This document shows, in pieces, positions 51,601 to 59,550 of a DNA stretch of 64,000 nt. Location: assembly GCF_009708005.2 (NCBI RefSeq), contig NZ_CP052757.1, positions 682,001-746,000 of the forward strand. Reading direction: 5' to 3'. Under the pieces are notes generated by a model, which was given only the letters and a program-made list of their open reading frames with translations, made no database searches and was not told the origin of the DNA. Position numbers and translations under genes: made by a program. The DNA comes from Cellulosimicrobium protaetiae (lineage in GTDB: Bacteria > Actinomycetota > Actinomycetes > Actinomycetales > Cellulomonadaceae). Positions within the stretch are counted from its first letter, which is position 1. Every line of letters begins with the position of its first letter.

Positions 51601-53436
51601 CGCGTGCGCCTGGTCGGCCTGTGCGCGGACCTCGGCGGGGCGCTCGCGCGGGTCCTGGATCGACATGACGGCGGCGATGATCGCGACCTCGCGCGCGACG
51701 CCGAGCTTCGACCCCTCCCAGATCATGCGGGCGAGGCGCGGGTCCATGGGGAGCTGCGCGAGTACCCGTCCGACCTCGGTGAGGCGCGTGACGCCGTCGG
51801 ACGAGGCGAGGGCGCCGAGCTCGGTGAGGAGCTGGACGCCGTCGCGCACGGCGCGCGTGTCCGGGGGCTCGACGAACGGGAATCGGGCGACCTCGTCGGG
51901 GGTCTCGACGACGCCGACGGAGATCATCTGGAGCAGCACGGACGCGAGCGACGTGCGCAGGATCTCGGGCTCGGTGAACTCGGGCCGGGAGTCGAAGTCG
52001 TCCTCGGAGTAGAGCCGGATCGCGATGCCGTCGGCGACGCGGCCCGAGCGGCCGGAGCGCTGGTTGGCGCTCGCCTGCGACACGGGCTCGATGGGGAGCC
52101 GCTGGACCTTCGTCGCCTTGGAGTACCGCGAGATGCGCGCGGTGCCCGGGTCGACGACGTAGTGGATGCCCGGCACGGTCAGCGAGGTCTCGGCGACGTT
52201 CGTCGCGAGCACGATGCGCCGCGAGGAGTGCGCCTGGAACACGCGGTGCTGCTCGGCCGACGACAGCCGCGCGTACAGCGGCAGGATCTCGACGCGCTGC
52301 GGGTGCTTCGGGTCGGTGACGCGGTCCTTGAGGTGACCGGTGAGCGCGTCGGCGGCGTCGTGGATCTCGCGCTCGCCGGACAGGAACACGAGGATGTCGC
52401 CCGGTCCCTCGCGCATGAGCTCGTCGCACGCGTCGACGATGCCGGTCACGAGGTCCTTCTCCTCGGCGCCGGCGCGACCCTTCGCCTTTCCGGACCCGGG
52501 GTCGACGTCGGGGGACAGCGGCCGGTACCGGATCTCGACCGGGTAGGTGCGGCCGGACACCTCGACGACGGGCGCGGCGTCGGGCAGCGCGTCGATCACG
52601 TAGTCCGGCGCGCCGCCCAGCGCGGCCAGGTGCGCGGGGGAGAAGTGGTGCGCGAAGCGCTCGGAGTCGATCGTCGCCGACGTGATGATCAGCTTGAGGT
52701 CGGGGCGGCGCGGCAGGAGCCGCGCGAGGTAGCCGAGCAGGAAGTCGATGTTGAGGGATCGCTCGTGCGCCTCGTCCACGATGATCGTGTCGTACGCGAG
52801 GAGCTCCGGGTCGCGCTGGATCTGCGCGAGCAGGATCCCGTCGGTCATGACCTTGACGAGCGTGTCCGCGCTCGACGTGTCCGTGAACCGCACCTGGTAC
52901 CCGACGACCCCGCCGAGCTCCGTGCCGAGCTCCTCCGCGATGCGCTCCGCGACCGTGCGGGCCGCGATGCGCCGGGGCTGCGTGTGCCCGACCTGCCCCG
53001 TGCGGCCACGGCCGAGCTCGAGCGCGATCTTGGGGAGCTGCGTCGTCTTCCCGGAGCCCGTCTCGCCCGCGACGATGACGACCTGGTGGTCGCGGATCGC
53101 GGCGGCGATGTCCGCGCGCCGCGCGCTGACGGGGAGCTGCTCGGGGTACGTGATCGGCGGGACCGTCACGGCCTCGCGTGCCTGCGCGGCCCGCTCGAGC
53201 TGCGCGCGGCTCACCTGCCGCACACCCGACGTCACGCGGTCGCCTCGGCCGCGCGGTGTCGTCGCCGCGGCGCTCGTCGTCGTGCCCGACGTCGCCCGGT
53301 CGCCCTGGGCGCGTCCCCGGCGGTTCCCGCGGCGGTTCCCACGGCGCGGCCGCGCCGTGCGCGGGGTCCCCTCGGCGGCGCCGTCCCGCTGGGGAGGGCG
53401 CACGTCAGGCGGGTTCGCTGCGGGCTCGGTACTCAC
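48601..53436 (-). CDS. hrpA: DEAH-box RNA helicase HrpA
   Basis: A 1611-residue ATP-dependent RNA helicase. The core has Walker A VAGETGSGKTTQLPK (near 124), DEAHERSLN (near 222), SATIDSERFA, then LATNVAETSLTVPGIHYVVD, RSGRSGRVADG, a ratchet/OB region and the large C-terminal DUF3418 domain of HrpA. It acts in mRNA or ribosome metabolism. It is longer than usual (about 1300 in E. coli) because of two Ala/Pro/Thr-rich insertions that share a duplicated 130-bp segment. GTG 53436 is preferred to an upstream TTG at 53454. Confidence 0.92.
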   Translation of the reverse strand: MSTEPAANPPDVRPPQRDGAAEGTPRTARPRRGNRRGNRRGRAQGDRATSGTTTSAAATTPRGRGDRVTSGVRQVSRAQLERAAQAREAVTVPPITYPEQLPVSARRADIAAAIRDHQVVIVAGETGSGKTTQLPKIALELGRGRTGQVGHTQPRRIAARTVAERIAEELGTELGGVVGYQVRFTDTSSADTLVKVMTDGILLAQIQRDPELLAYDTIIVDEAHERSLNIDFLLGYLARLLPRRPDLKLIITSATIDSERFAHHFSPAHLAALGGAPDYVIDALPDAAPVVEVSGRTYPVEIRYRPLSPDVDPGSGKAKGRAGAEEKDLVTGIVDACDELMREGPGDILVFLSGEREIHDAADALTGHLKDRVTDPKHPQRVEILPLYARLSSAEQHRVFQAHSSRRIVLATNVAETSLTVPGIHYVVDPGTARISRYSKATKVQRLPIEPVSQASANQRSGRSGRVADGIAIRLYSEDDFDSRPEFTEPEILRTSLASVLLQMISVGVVETPDEVARFPFVEPPDTRAVRDGVQLLTELGALASSDGVTRLTEVGRVLAQLPMDPRLARMIWEGSKLGVAREVAIIAAVMSIQDPRERPAEVRAQADQAHARFTDPHSDFLTYLNVWEYVREQQHELSSSAFRRLCKAEYLNFLRIREWQDVVAQLREMSKPLGIDMSYRPRARHGSATAGDAVSTPGRPAGRAVGAAADATERQAALVNSRPNDQGDGAAAPSTDAAPTADPTTTADPSAPYKRAWDGDTIHRALLSGLLSQIGMQDTGDVKASSVAHLKGEARAKALRRAQKQARNEYTGARGARFAIFPGSPLSKKPPAWIMAGELVETSRLWARDVARIQPEWAEDLAGDLARRTYSEPHWSTKRGAAIATEKVLLYGVPIVADRKVLYAKVDPEAAREMFVRHALVQGEWTTHHQFFHENRRLLEEAEELEARSRQRGLVIDDDALFAFYDERVPDDVVSAAHFDRWWKGARRSDPDLLTFTLEQLVPDAEQIDTSQFPETWPQGELTLPLTYQFQPGTEADGVTAHVPISVLNRVVPDGFDWMVPGLLDELATATIRSLPKPVRVQLVPAPDVAREVVAWLRAHTPAWEDMARAGDMAEPFHVAFTRAVRALRDVVIPDDAWSPEQEARLPAHLRMTFRVEDPRGRGGSVVLDESKDLLALQRRLAAQNQAAVRAAVKGAVGAALREAASGAVPGSGASVSGSGSAAEGSPSRSQGSSPDGARSPGATGSPGRAAGRAVGAASDATERQAALVNPRPNDRGDGAAAPSTDATPTADATTAALVTERANLTTWPDDLSDGRLPATVSTDLGGGVVVRGYPAVVEEQDAKGKPTVALRVLADPNAQAREHARGVRRLLLSETALQTGRITSRWNGTQSLTLAASPYRNTDALVADLQLAAVIALTSGGSGPYGKQPDAATIRDAEAYAAARTFVRSHLEEHVHQVVGHVVAALTASRNLDAEIRASNSLALLNTLTDLRDQAADLVHDGFVSQTPPRRLPHLTRYLRAASYRLEKAQGNPHRDAELAWRVHDVEEAYQRARAAYAQGPADPVRAADLAEVRWLVEELRVSLFAQQLGTDGPVSEKRIRKLLTPDGW
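49551..49680. repeat. In-frame 130-bp repeat in hrpA, copy 1
   Basis: A 130-bp segment that matches 51201-51330 with nine mismatches (93 % identity). The offset is 1650 bp, a multiple of three, so both copies are read in the same frame. It encodes ATERQAALVNPRPNDRGDGA followed by an Ala/Pro/Thr-rich tail. Confidence 0.9.
51201..51330. repeat. In-frame 130-bp repeat in hrpA, copy 2
   Basis: Second copy of the 130-bp segment, between the helicase core and the C-terminal domains. It encodes ATERQAALVNSRPNDQGDGA plus an Ala/Pro/Thr-rich tail. Such linkers should be disordered. Confidence 0.9.
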
Positions 53437-53514
53437 GACGGTCCATTCTCTCAAGCCGCCGCAACCTCATTGCGCCCGAGGGCGGGACGACCCTGGCGGA
53501 CAGTGCTGTCATTT

Positions 53515-53522
53515 TGCTAGCA
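53515..53522. promoter_or_regulatory. Palindromic operator of the toxin-antitoxin pair
   Basis: TGCTAGCA, a perfect eight-base palindrome in a locally AT-richer stretch (ATTTTGCTAGCATGG), 22 bp before the antitoxin start. Ribbon-helix-helix antitoxins of this group bind such palindromes to repress their own operon. Confidence 0.6.
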
Positions 53523-53543
53523 TGGCTCTCGGAGGTGGTCGAG

Positions 53544-53831
53544 ATGGCGACGCTGACGATCCGAGGGCTCGACGACGACGTGCGCGAACGGCTGCGCGCC
53601 CGGGCCGCAGAGCACGGCCGGTCCATGGAGGCGGAGATCCGCGCGATCCTCACGTCTGCGGTGACGGCACCGAGCGGGTTGGAACGCGGGCTCGGCACCT
53701 TCATCCACAGCTCGTTCGCCGACGCCGGGCTGACGGTCGAGCTCGACCTGCCCCCGCGCTCGGAGCACGGACGCGCCGTCGACTTCTCCGACGAGCCGGG
53801 CGGGTCGGACCGCGAGGTCGCGGACGCGTGA
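53544..53831 (+). CDS. FitA/VapB-type antitoxin
   Basis: A 95-residue antitoxin. The N-terminal ribbon-helix-helix reads MATLTIRGLDDDVRERLRAR, then AAEHGRSMEAEIRAIL, matching the FitA-like group. The C-terminal tail, rich in acidic residues (VDFSDEPGGSDREVADA), would thread into the PIN toxin active site. It has a strong GGAGG ribosome site. The stop overlaps the toxin start (GTGA). Tail length and sequence are typical. Confidence 0.88.
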   Translation: MATLTIRGLDDDVRERLRARAAEHGRSMEAEIRAILTSAVTAPSGLERGLGTFIHSSFADAGLTVELDLPPRSEHGRAVDFSDEPGGSDREVADA

Positions 53832-54256
53832 TCGTCCTCGACACGAACGTGGTGTCCGAGGCGATTCGCCCGGTACCCGAGGCGCGCGTGCTCCGCTGGC
53901 TCGACGCGCAGGCTCCGGAGGCGTTGTGGATCACGGCCGTCACCGTCGGCGAGATCGTCCACGGCGTGGCCCGGCTCCCCGAGGGGCGGCGCCGGGACCG
54001 CCTCGCCGCGCTCATCGAGGAGCACGTCACCACGACCTTCTCGGACCGGGTGCTCGCGTACGACGCCGACGCCGCGCGCGTCGGTGGCACCCTCCTCGCG
54101 CTCCGCGAGCGAGCGGGGCGGCCTATGAGCATGGCCGACGCACAGATCGGCGCGATCTGCCGCGTGCACGGCGCGACGCTCGCGACGCGCAACGTCCGCG
54201 ATTTCATCGGCACCGGCGTGGCCGTCGTCGACCCGTGGGGCACCGGGCCGTCCTGA
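53828..54256 (+). CDS. PIN-domain toxin (VapC/FitB)
   Basis: A 142-residue endoribonuclease toxin. Catalytic acids are visible: Asp5 in VIVLDTNVVSEAIRP, Glu in TVGEIVHG near residue 43, Asp in MSMADAQIGAI near residue 101 and Asp in RNVRDFIGTGV near residue 120. All are intact, so it should be active. The GTG start overlaps the antitoxin stop. It cleaves RNA when free; the target is unknown. Confidence 0.92.
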   Translation: MIVLDTNVVSEAIRPVPEARVLRWLDAQAPEALWITAVTVGEIVHGVARLPEGRRRDRLAALIEEHVTTTFSDRVLAYDADAARVGGTLLALRERAGRPMSMADAQIGAICRVHGATLATRNVRDFIGTGVAVVDPWGTGPS

Positions 54257-54266
54257 CCGGGCGCGC

Positions 54267-54830
54267 TCAGCCGAGCGCGCGGCGCATCACGACGCGCGGC
54301 ACGCCGCCGCTGACGCCCGTGGTCGGGGCAGCACGCACGAACCCCGCCTTCTCGAACAGCGCGACGGTGCCGACGTACCCGGAGATCACGTCGACGCGCT
54401 CGCCGCCCGCGTCGACGGGGTAGCCCTCGACCGCGGGCGCGCCGTGCGCGGCGGCGTGCTCGACCGCGCCGGCGAGCAGGTCGTGCATCAGCCCCCGGCG
54501 CCGGTACCCGGCCCGGACGACGAAGCACACCGCGCTCCACGCGTCGAGGTCGTCGACGAACGGGATGGTCCGGGCGTTCATCAGCCGCCGGTAGGTGCTG
54601 CGCGGCGCGACCGAGCACCAGCCCGCGACCTCGCCGTCGACGTACGCGAGCACGCCCGGCCCGGGGTCGCTCTCGCACAGGCCGGCCATGAACGCGGGGC
54701 GGTCCTCGGCGCTGACGCGGCTGTCGCGGTAGGACATGCACCAGCACCCGCGCACCCCTGCCTTCCGCGGGCCCACCACGGTGGCGAAGTCGTCGTAGCG
54801 CCCGACGGCGGAGCGCACCTCCACGTCCAT
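54267..54830 (-). CDS. GNAT-family N-acetyltransferase
   Basis: A 187-residue acetyltransferase. VCFVVRAGYRRRGLMHDLLA is motif A (R/QxxGxG/A-like, with RRRGLM). VALFEKAGFVRAAP is the closing segment. Two cysteines lie near residue 28 (RGCWCMSYRDSRV), typical of a GNAT subgroup annotated near small-molecule resistance. ATG 54830 follows GGGCGGG. It converges on the toxin gene with ten bases between stops. Substrate unknown. Confidence 0.85.
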   Translation of the reverse strand: MDVEVRSAVGRYDDFATVVGPRKAGVRGCWCMSYRDSRVSAEDRPAFMAGLCESDPGPGVLAYVDGEVAGWCSVAPRSTYRRLMNARTIPFVDDLDAWSAVCFVVRAGYRRRGLMHDLLAGAVEHAAAHGAPAVEGYPVDAGGERVDVISGYVGTVALFEKAGFVRAAPTTGVSGGVPRVVMRRALG

Positions 54831-54920
54831 CCCGCCCACGCTAGGCGCGCCCACCCGCGGGCGAGCGCCGCCGTCGGGCCTCACGCCGGGGGTGGGGCGG
54901 GTGCAGACCGCCCCGACGAG

Positions 54921-55871
54921 TCAGTCGGGCGTCGCGCGGGCGTACCGGGCGGTGAGGGTGCGGACGTGGTCGACGAGAGCCTGCGGCTCCGTCACGTGGA
55001 AGTCGAGGCCGAGCATGCCGACCCACACCGCGACGACCTCGACGCTGTCGCCGCCGGTGACGAGGACGCAGCGGTCGTCGCCGAGCGGCTCGACGGTGCC
55101 GACCGTCGGGTTGATGCGCCGCAGCACCTCCTCGGCGGGCGCGTCGACGACGACCCGGGCGTGCACGGCCCACCCCGTGCGCGCGACCTCCCGCACGACG
55201 AACTCGGTCATGTCGCCGGGGAAGTCCACCGGCGTGAAGCGTCGCCCGCCGGGGACCCGCAGCACGAGCCAGTCGACGCGGTACGGAGCCCACGCGCCGG
55301 TCGCCGGGTCGCGCGCGACGAGGAACCAGCGGCGCTGCCACGCGACGAGGCGGTGCGGCTCGAGATCGATCGGCTCGTCCTGGTAGAAGCAGCGCAGGCC
55401 CTGGTGGTCGCGCACGGCGTCGGCGAGGGCGGTCAGCGTGTCCGGGTCGACGACCGGGTCCTCGACGTTCGAGTCGGTGTTCGCCGGCCCGGCGGCGCTC
55501 GCGGACCGCAGCGCGACGAGTCGGCGGCGCAGCCTCTCGGGCATGACCTGTTCGAGCTTGGCGAGCGCGGACGCCCCGGACTCCTCGAAGCCCGCGGTGC
55601 CGGTCGCGGCTCGCAGCCCGACGGCGACCGCGACGGCCTCGGCGTCGTCGAGCAGGAGCGGGGGGAGCCGCGCGCCGGCGCCCAGCCGGTACCGACCGCC
55701 CGGGCCGCGCACGGCGTCCACGGGGTAGCCGAGCTCGCGCAGCCGGGCGACGTCGTTGCGGACGGTGCGGTCCGTGACGTCGAGGCGCGCGGCGAGCTCG
55801 GCGCCCGACCAGTCGGGCCGCGACTGGAGCAGGCCGAGCAGCGTGAGCATGCGGGCCGAGGTGGAGGCCAC
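54921..55871 (-). CDS. WYL-domain transcriptional regulator (YafY-like)
   Basis: A 316-residue regulator. The N-terminal helix-turn-helix (LTLLGLLQSRPDWSGAELAA, RLDVTDRTVRNDVARLRELG) is of the DeoR/HTH_11 type. The WYL domain (about 135-210) shows VAWQRRWFLVARDPATGAWA and YRVDWLVLRV. The C-terminal WCX extension ends with LVDHVRTLTARYA. GTG start. It is divergent from the epoxide hydrolase gene; two direct 11-12-bp repeats (55902-55924) in the 130-bp gap are likely sites for it. Confidence 0.88.
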   Translation of the reverse strand: MASTSARMLTLLGLLQSRPDWSGAELAARLDVTDRTVRNDVARLRELGYPVDAVRGPGGRYRLGAGARLPPLLLDDAEAVAVAVGLRAATGTAGFEESGASALAKLEQVMPERLRRRLVALRSASAAGPANTDSNVEDPVVDPDTLTALADAVRDHQGLRCFYQDEPIDLEPHRLVAWQRRWFLVARDPATGAWAPYRVDWLVLRVPGGRRFTPVDFPGDMTEFVVREVARTGWAVHARVVVDAPAEEVLRRINPTVGTVEPLGDDRCVLVTGGDSVEVVAVWVGMLGLDFHVTEPQALVDHVRTLTARYARATPD

Positions 55872-55901
55872 GAGGTCTCCCCGAGGGTCGTCGGAAGAAG
55901 A

Positions 55902-55924
55902 TCAGAACCCGGTCAGAATAACGG
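55902..55924. promoter_or_regulatory. Direct repeat in the regulator/epoxide hydrolase gap
   Basis: TCAGAACCCGG (55902-55912) is followed directly by TCAGAATAACGG (55913-55924). They lie about 30 bp before the WYL gene start. Direct repeats are a common binding pattern for WYL-type regulators. Confidence 0.45.
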
Positions 55925-56001
55925 AAACAACTGTTCCTGAACCCTCCCTAGAGTCGGTACCAGAGCAGGGCACGAGGCCCCGCCCGACCGAGGAGGCAAT
56001 C

Positions 56002-57129
56002 ATGAGCAGCACGACCCTCGAGCACCGCCCGTTCTCCGTCGCCGTCCCGCAGGCCGACCTCGACGACCTGCGCGAGCGCCTCGAGCGGACCCGCTTCGCG
56101 CCGGCCGCACCCGGCGACTCCTGGGACTACGGCACGCCCGAGTTCTACCTGCGCGACATGGTCGGACGCTGGACGGCGTTCGACTGGCGCGCCGTCGAGG
56201 ACCGGGTGAACGCCTACCCGGGCTTCCGTACCGAGATCGAGGGCCAGCCGATCCACTACCTGCACGTGCGGTCGCAGCACGAGGACGCGACCCCGCTCCT
56301 TCTCGCGCACACGTACCCCGGGTCGTTCCTCGACTTCCTCGACATGATCGACCCGCTCGTCGACCCCGTCGCGCACGGCGGCCGGCCCGAGGACGCGTTC
56401 CACCTCGTCATCCCGTCCATGCCGGGCTTCGGGTTCTCCACGCCCGTCGTCGGCGACGCCGACTGGACGATGGCGCGCGTCGCCCGCGCCTACGACACGC
56501 TCATGCGCGACCTCGGCTACGCGTCCTACGGGACCCACGGCAGCGACGGCGGCGCGCTGGTCTCGCGCGAGCTCGCGATCCTCGACCCGGAGGGGTTCCG
56601 TGGCGCCCACGTGCTCCAGCTCTTCTCCTTCCCGTCCGGTGCGCCGGGCGAGATGGACGGCTTCGGGGAGAAGGAGTTCGCGGCGCTCGGCCACCTCCAG
56701 TGGTTCCAGTCCGTGGGCGCCTACAACACGATGAACGCGTCCCGGCCGCAGACCATGGCCGCGGGTCTCGCCGACTCGCCCGTCGCCGTCCTCGCGTACC
56801 ACGAGCTGTTCGAGAGCTTCGGCAACGGGACGAGCCTCGTGAGCGCCGACCAGGTGCTCGCCCAGGCGACGCTCTACTGGCTGACCAACTCCTACGCGAC
56901 CGCCGCGCGGTACCACTACGCGGAGCAGCGCTCCGGCGCCGAGCCGGTCGTGAGCCAGGGCCGCATCGGCGTGGCCGTCTTCGCCGACGACTTCCAGACG
57001 ATCCGCGCCTTCGCCGAGCGCGACAACGCCCGGATCGAGCACTGGTCCGAGTTCCCCCGCGGCGGCCACTACGCGTCGCTCGAGGTCCCCCTGGACGTCG
57101 TGGCCGACCTCCGGGAGTTCTTCGCCTGA
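56002..57129 (+). CDS. Alpha/beta-hydrolase, epoxide hydrolase type (EHN)
   Basis: A 375-residue cytoplasmic hydrolase. The N-terminal EHN motif reads FSVAVPQADLDDLRERLERT. The oxyanion motif is HTYPGSFLDFLD. The nucleophile Asp182 sits in GTHGSDGGALVSREL, and the base His in RGGHYASLEVP. An acid residue precedes it near residue 325 (FADDFQTI). It converts epoxides to diols or acts as a related ester or lactone hydrolase. The ribosome site GGAGG is strong. It is probably controlled by the divergent WYL regulator. Confidence 0.88.
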   Translation: MSSTTLEHRPFSVAVPQADLDDLRERLERTRFAPAAPGDSWDYGTPEFYLRDMVGRWTAFDWRAVEDRVNAYPGFRTEIEGQPIHYLHVRSQHEDATPLLLAHTYPGSFLDFLDMIDPLVDPVAHGGRPEDAFHLVIPSMPGFGFSTPVVGDADWTMARVARAYDTLMRDLGYASYGTHGSDGGALVSRELAILDPEGFRGAHVLQLFSFPSGAPGEMDGFGEKEFAALGHLQWFQSVGAYNTMNASRPQTMAAGLADSPVAVLAYHELFESFGNGTSLVSADQVLAQATLYWLTNSYATAARYHYAEQRSGAEPVVSQGRIGVAVFADDFQTIRAFAERDNARIEHWSEFPRGGHYASLEVPLDVVADLREFFA

Positions 57130-57167
57130 CATGCCTCCCACGTCGAGAACGGCGTGACGCGCCCTCG

Positions 57168-57218
57168 ACCACGACGTCGCTGTCGTCATCGGCCGGATGA
57201 CGACAGCGGCGTCGTGCT
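57168..57218. terminator. 23-bp stem hairpin between hydrolase and SIP genes
   Basis: Arms 57168-57190 and 57196-57218 pair at 21 of 23 positions around the loop GGCCG. It lies 39 bp after the hydrolase stop. The stem includes the possible ATG at 57197, so the next gene likely starts downstream at GTG 57236. It is much longer than typical terminators; no T-tract follows. Confidence 0.7.
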
Positions 57219-57235
57219 CGGCGCAGAATGGGGCG

Positions 57236-58147
57236 GTGTTCGACCGACCCGTGACCCGACTCGATCTCGTCCCGCGCCGCGTCCGCGTGCACGCCGTGCA
57301 GAAGACGTCCGGCGCGCTGCGGCGCATCACGTTCCGCGACGCCGTCCCGCTCGTGCCCGACGGCGACCGGCCGGTCGGCCCAGACACCGACGGGCCGGGC
57401 GAGACCTCGCTCGCGACGCTGCGCGCCCCGGGCCCGGACGACCACGTCAAGGTCTTCCTGCCCGACCCGGCGACCGGGCTCCTCCACGCTCCGACGCTGA
57501 CCGCTGACGGCGCGCTCCAGCGCCCGACCGGTGTGGTCTCCATCTCGCGCGAACTGACGGTCCGGGCGACGCGGACCGTCGATGGTGTCGCCGAGGTCGA
57601 CGTCGACTGGGTGCTGCACGGCGGCGCCGACCCGGGCGCGCCGCCCACCGGGGACGGTGGGCCCGCCTCGGCGTGGGCAGCGCGCGCGACCGAGGGCGAC
57701 GAGGTCGTGCTCGCGGGCCCGACGACGAGCCGCGCCGTGCCGGACGGCGTCGCGCGGCTGCTGCTCGTCGGGGACGAGGCCGGGCTGCCCGCGCTCGCGT
57801 GCTGGGTCGACGCCGTCGGGCCGGACGTGCCGGTGACGGCGATCGTCGAGGTCGGCGACGACGTGGACGAGGCCTTCGTCGAGGACGAGCTCGGGCGCGC
57901 GACGGTCGAGATCCTCTACCGCACCGACGGGCCGGGTCAGCTCGCCGAGGCGGTGCGCGCCCTGGGCCCGCTCGACGCCGGCGAGCTCGTGTTCGGCGCC
58001 GGCGAGGCGACCGACCTCGCACAGGTGCGCCGCGACCTGCGGCGGGGCGGCGCACGTCCCGACCAGCTCGCCCTCCACGGCTACTGGCGCCGCGGCGTCG
58101 TCAACCTCGACCCCGACGCACCCCTGGACCCGACCGACCCCGACTGA
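57236..58147 (+). CDS. Siderophore-interacting protein (ferric reductase, ViuB-like)
   Basis: A 303-residue cytoplasmic flavin reductase that releases iron from siderophores. The FAD domain contains SGALRRITFRD and DDHVKVFLPDPATGLL; VRATRTVDGVAEVDVDWVLH precedes GPTTSRAVPDGVARLLLVGD. The SIP_C domain has ELVFGAGEATDLAQVRRDL and ALHGYWRRGVVN, the conserved end. GTG 57236 is favoured because ATG 57197 sits in a long hairpin. No siderophore operon is next to it. Confidence 0.88.
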   Translation: MFDRPVTRLDLVPRRVRVHAVQKTSGALRRITFRDAVPLVPDGDRPVGPDTDGPGETSLATLRAPGPDDHVKVFLPDPATGLLHAPTLTADGALQRPTGVVSISRELTVRATRTVDGVAEVDVDWVLHGGADPGAPPTGDGGPASAWAARATEGDEVVLAGPTTSRAVPDGVARLLLVGDEAGLPALACWVDAVGPDVPVTAIVEVGDDVDEAFVEDELGRATVEILYRTDGPGQLAEAVRALGPLDAGELVFGAGEATDLAQVRRDLRRGGARPDQLALHGYWRRGVVNLDPDAPLDPTDPD

Positions 58148-58182
58148 GCGGGGGCCCGGTGCGTGCGCGCCCGGGGACCGGG

Positions 58183-58386
58183 TCAGTCGCCGTGGAGCAC
58201 GTCCACGTCGAGCCCGCGGCCGGCGACGTCGAGCCGCGCGTCGTTCGTCCACAGGGCCGTGCACCCGTGCACCTGCGCGGCGGCGAGGTGGAGCGCGTCG
58301 GGCGTGCGGAGCGACGAGGCGGCGCAGAGACGCGCGGCGCGTTCGAAGACGGCGGCGTCGAGCGGAACGTCCGCGCGCCGGTCGTC
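58183..58386 (-). pseudogene. C-terminal remnant of a VapC PIN toxin
   Basis: A 67-codon minus-strand fragment reading LCAASSLRTPDALHLAAAQV, HGCTALWTNDARL and DVDVLHGD. This is the last half of a PIN toxin, with the conserved DALHLAAA and TNDARL motifs including two catalytic Asp residues. It has no start codon; upstream sequence becomes noncoding Pro/Arg-rich codons and then the promoter region of the reductase-like gene. No antitoxin is left. It was probably truncated when neighbouring sequence was joined at about 58390. Confidence 0.75.
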
Positions 58387-58439
58387 TGCCCGCGGCGTAA
58401 CGGGCTGCGGACGGACCGGTGGGACGGGAGGGTAGGGCC

Positions 58440-59501
58440 ATGACCCGTCTCCTGGTCCTCGGCGGCTCCGACTTCGTGGGGCGCGCCGTCGTCGACGACG
58501 CGCTCGCCCGCGGCTGGGACGTCACCGTCCTCAACCGCGGCAGCACCCCCGTGCCCGACGGCGTCCGGCAGCTCGTCGGGGACCGCACCCGGGCGGACGG
58601 CCTGGACGCCCTGCGCGCGCCGGGTGCGCACGACGCGTGGGACGCCGTCGTGGACACGTGGTCGTGGGCGCCCGCCGCGGTGCGCGACGCGGCCCGGCTG
58701 CTCGCGGACCGGATCCCCGACGACGGCCGGTACGTCTACGTGTCCTCGCGCTCGGTCTACCCGTTCCCGCCCGCGCGCGGTGCCGACGAGTCCGCGGCGC
58801 TCGTCGACGGCGACCCCGACGACACGACCCACGACGACTACGCCCGTGCCAAGCGGGGCGCGGAGATCGCCGCGGTGGAGGCGCTCGGCGACCGCGCGAT
58901 CCTGCTGCGCGCCGGGCTGATCCTCGGCCCGCGCGAGAACGTCGGCCGCCTGCCGTGGTGGCTGCGGCGCGTCGTGCGGGGCGGGCCGGTGCTCGCGCCC
59001 GGGCCGGCGGACCTCCCGTTGCAGTACGTCGACGCGCGCGACCTCGCGGCGTTCGCGCTCGACGTCTCGACGAACCCGGCGCGCGCGTCCGGGCCGGTCG
59101 ACGTCGTCAGCGCCCCGGGCCACACGACCATGGGCGGGCTGCTCGCCGCGTGCGTCGCCGTGACGGCCGACGACGCCGCCGCGGCCGGGAACCCGCCCGC
59201 CGAGCTCGTGTGGGTCGAGCCGGAGGTCGTGCTCGCCGCCGGGATCGAGCCGTGGAGCCAGCTCCCGGTGTGGCTCCCGCCCGGCGAGCTGCACGACGCG
59301 CTGCACGGGTCGGACACGTCGCTCGCGTACGAGCTCGGGCTCCGCCCCCGGGACGTGCGCGAGACCGTGCGCGACACCTGGACGTGGCTCCGCGCGCTCG
59401 ACGCCGCGGGCGAGGCGACGCCGCAGCGCGCGGACCGCCCCGCCGTCGGGCTCCCGCCGGACCTCGAGGCCGCAGCGCTCGCCGCAGCCGCCACCGGCTG
59501 A
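58440..59501 (+). CDS. NAD-dependent epimerase/reductase family protein
   Basis: A 353-residue Rossmann-fold protein of the extended SDR type. The dinucleotide motif is VLGGSDFVGRAVVDDALARG (atypical GGxxFVG pattern). YVYVSSRSVYPF gives the Ser/Tyr region, and DDYARAKRGAEIAAVEALG the YxxxK equivalent. LLRAGLILGPRENVGRLPWW follows. The C-terminal half resembles isoflavone reductase-type or RNA-binding cp-like SDRs. ATG 58440 has a GGGAGGG ribosome site. Substrate unknown. Confidence 0.82.
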   Translation: MTRLLVLGGSDFVGRAVVDDALARGWDVTVLNRGSTPVPDGVRQLVGDRTRADGLDALRAPGAHDAWDAVVDTWSWAPAAVRDAARLLADRIPDDGRYVYVSSRSVYPFPPARGADESAALVDGDPDDTTHDDYARAKRGAEIAAVEALGDRAILLRAGLILGPRENVGRLPWWLRRVVRGGPVLAPGPADLPLQYVDARDLAAFALDVSTNPARASGPVDVVSAPGHTTMGGLLAACVAVTADDAAAAGNPPAELVWVEPEVVLAAGIEPWSQLPVWLPPGELHDALHGSDTSLAYELGLRPRDVRETVRDTWTWLRALDAAGEATPQRADRPAVGLPPDLEAAALAAAATG

Positions 59502-59550
59502 CCCGCCGATCTCACAGCCGACCCGCCGACCGCCAACCCGCGACCGCCGC

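Noticed and set aside
57197-57235. ATG 57197 as start of the siderophore-interacting protein
   Set aside because: It lies in the right arm of a 23-bp hairpin and lacks a ribosome site; GTG 57236 is downstream of a GGGG stretch and fits family N termini better.
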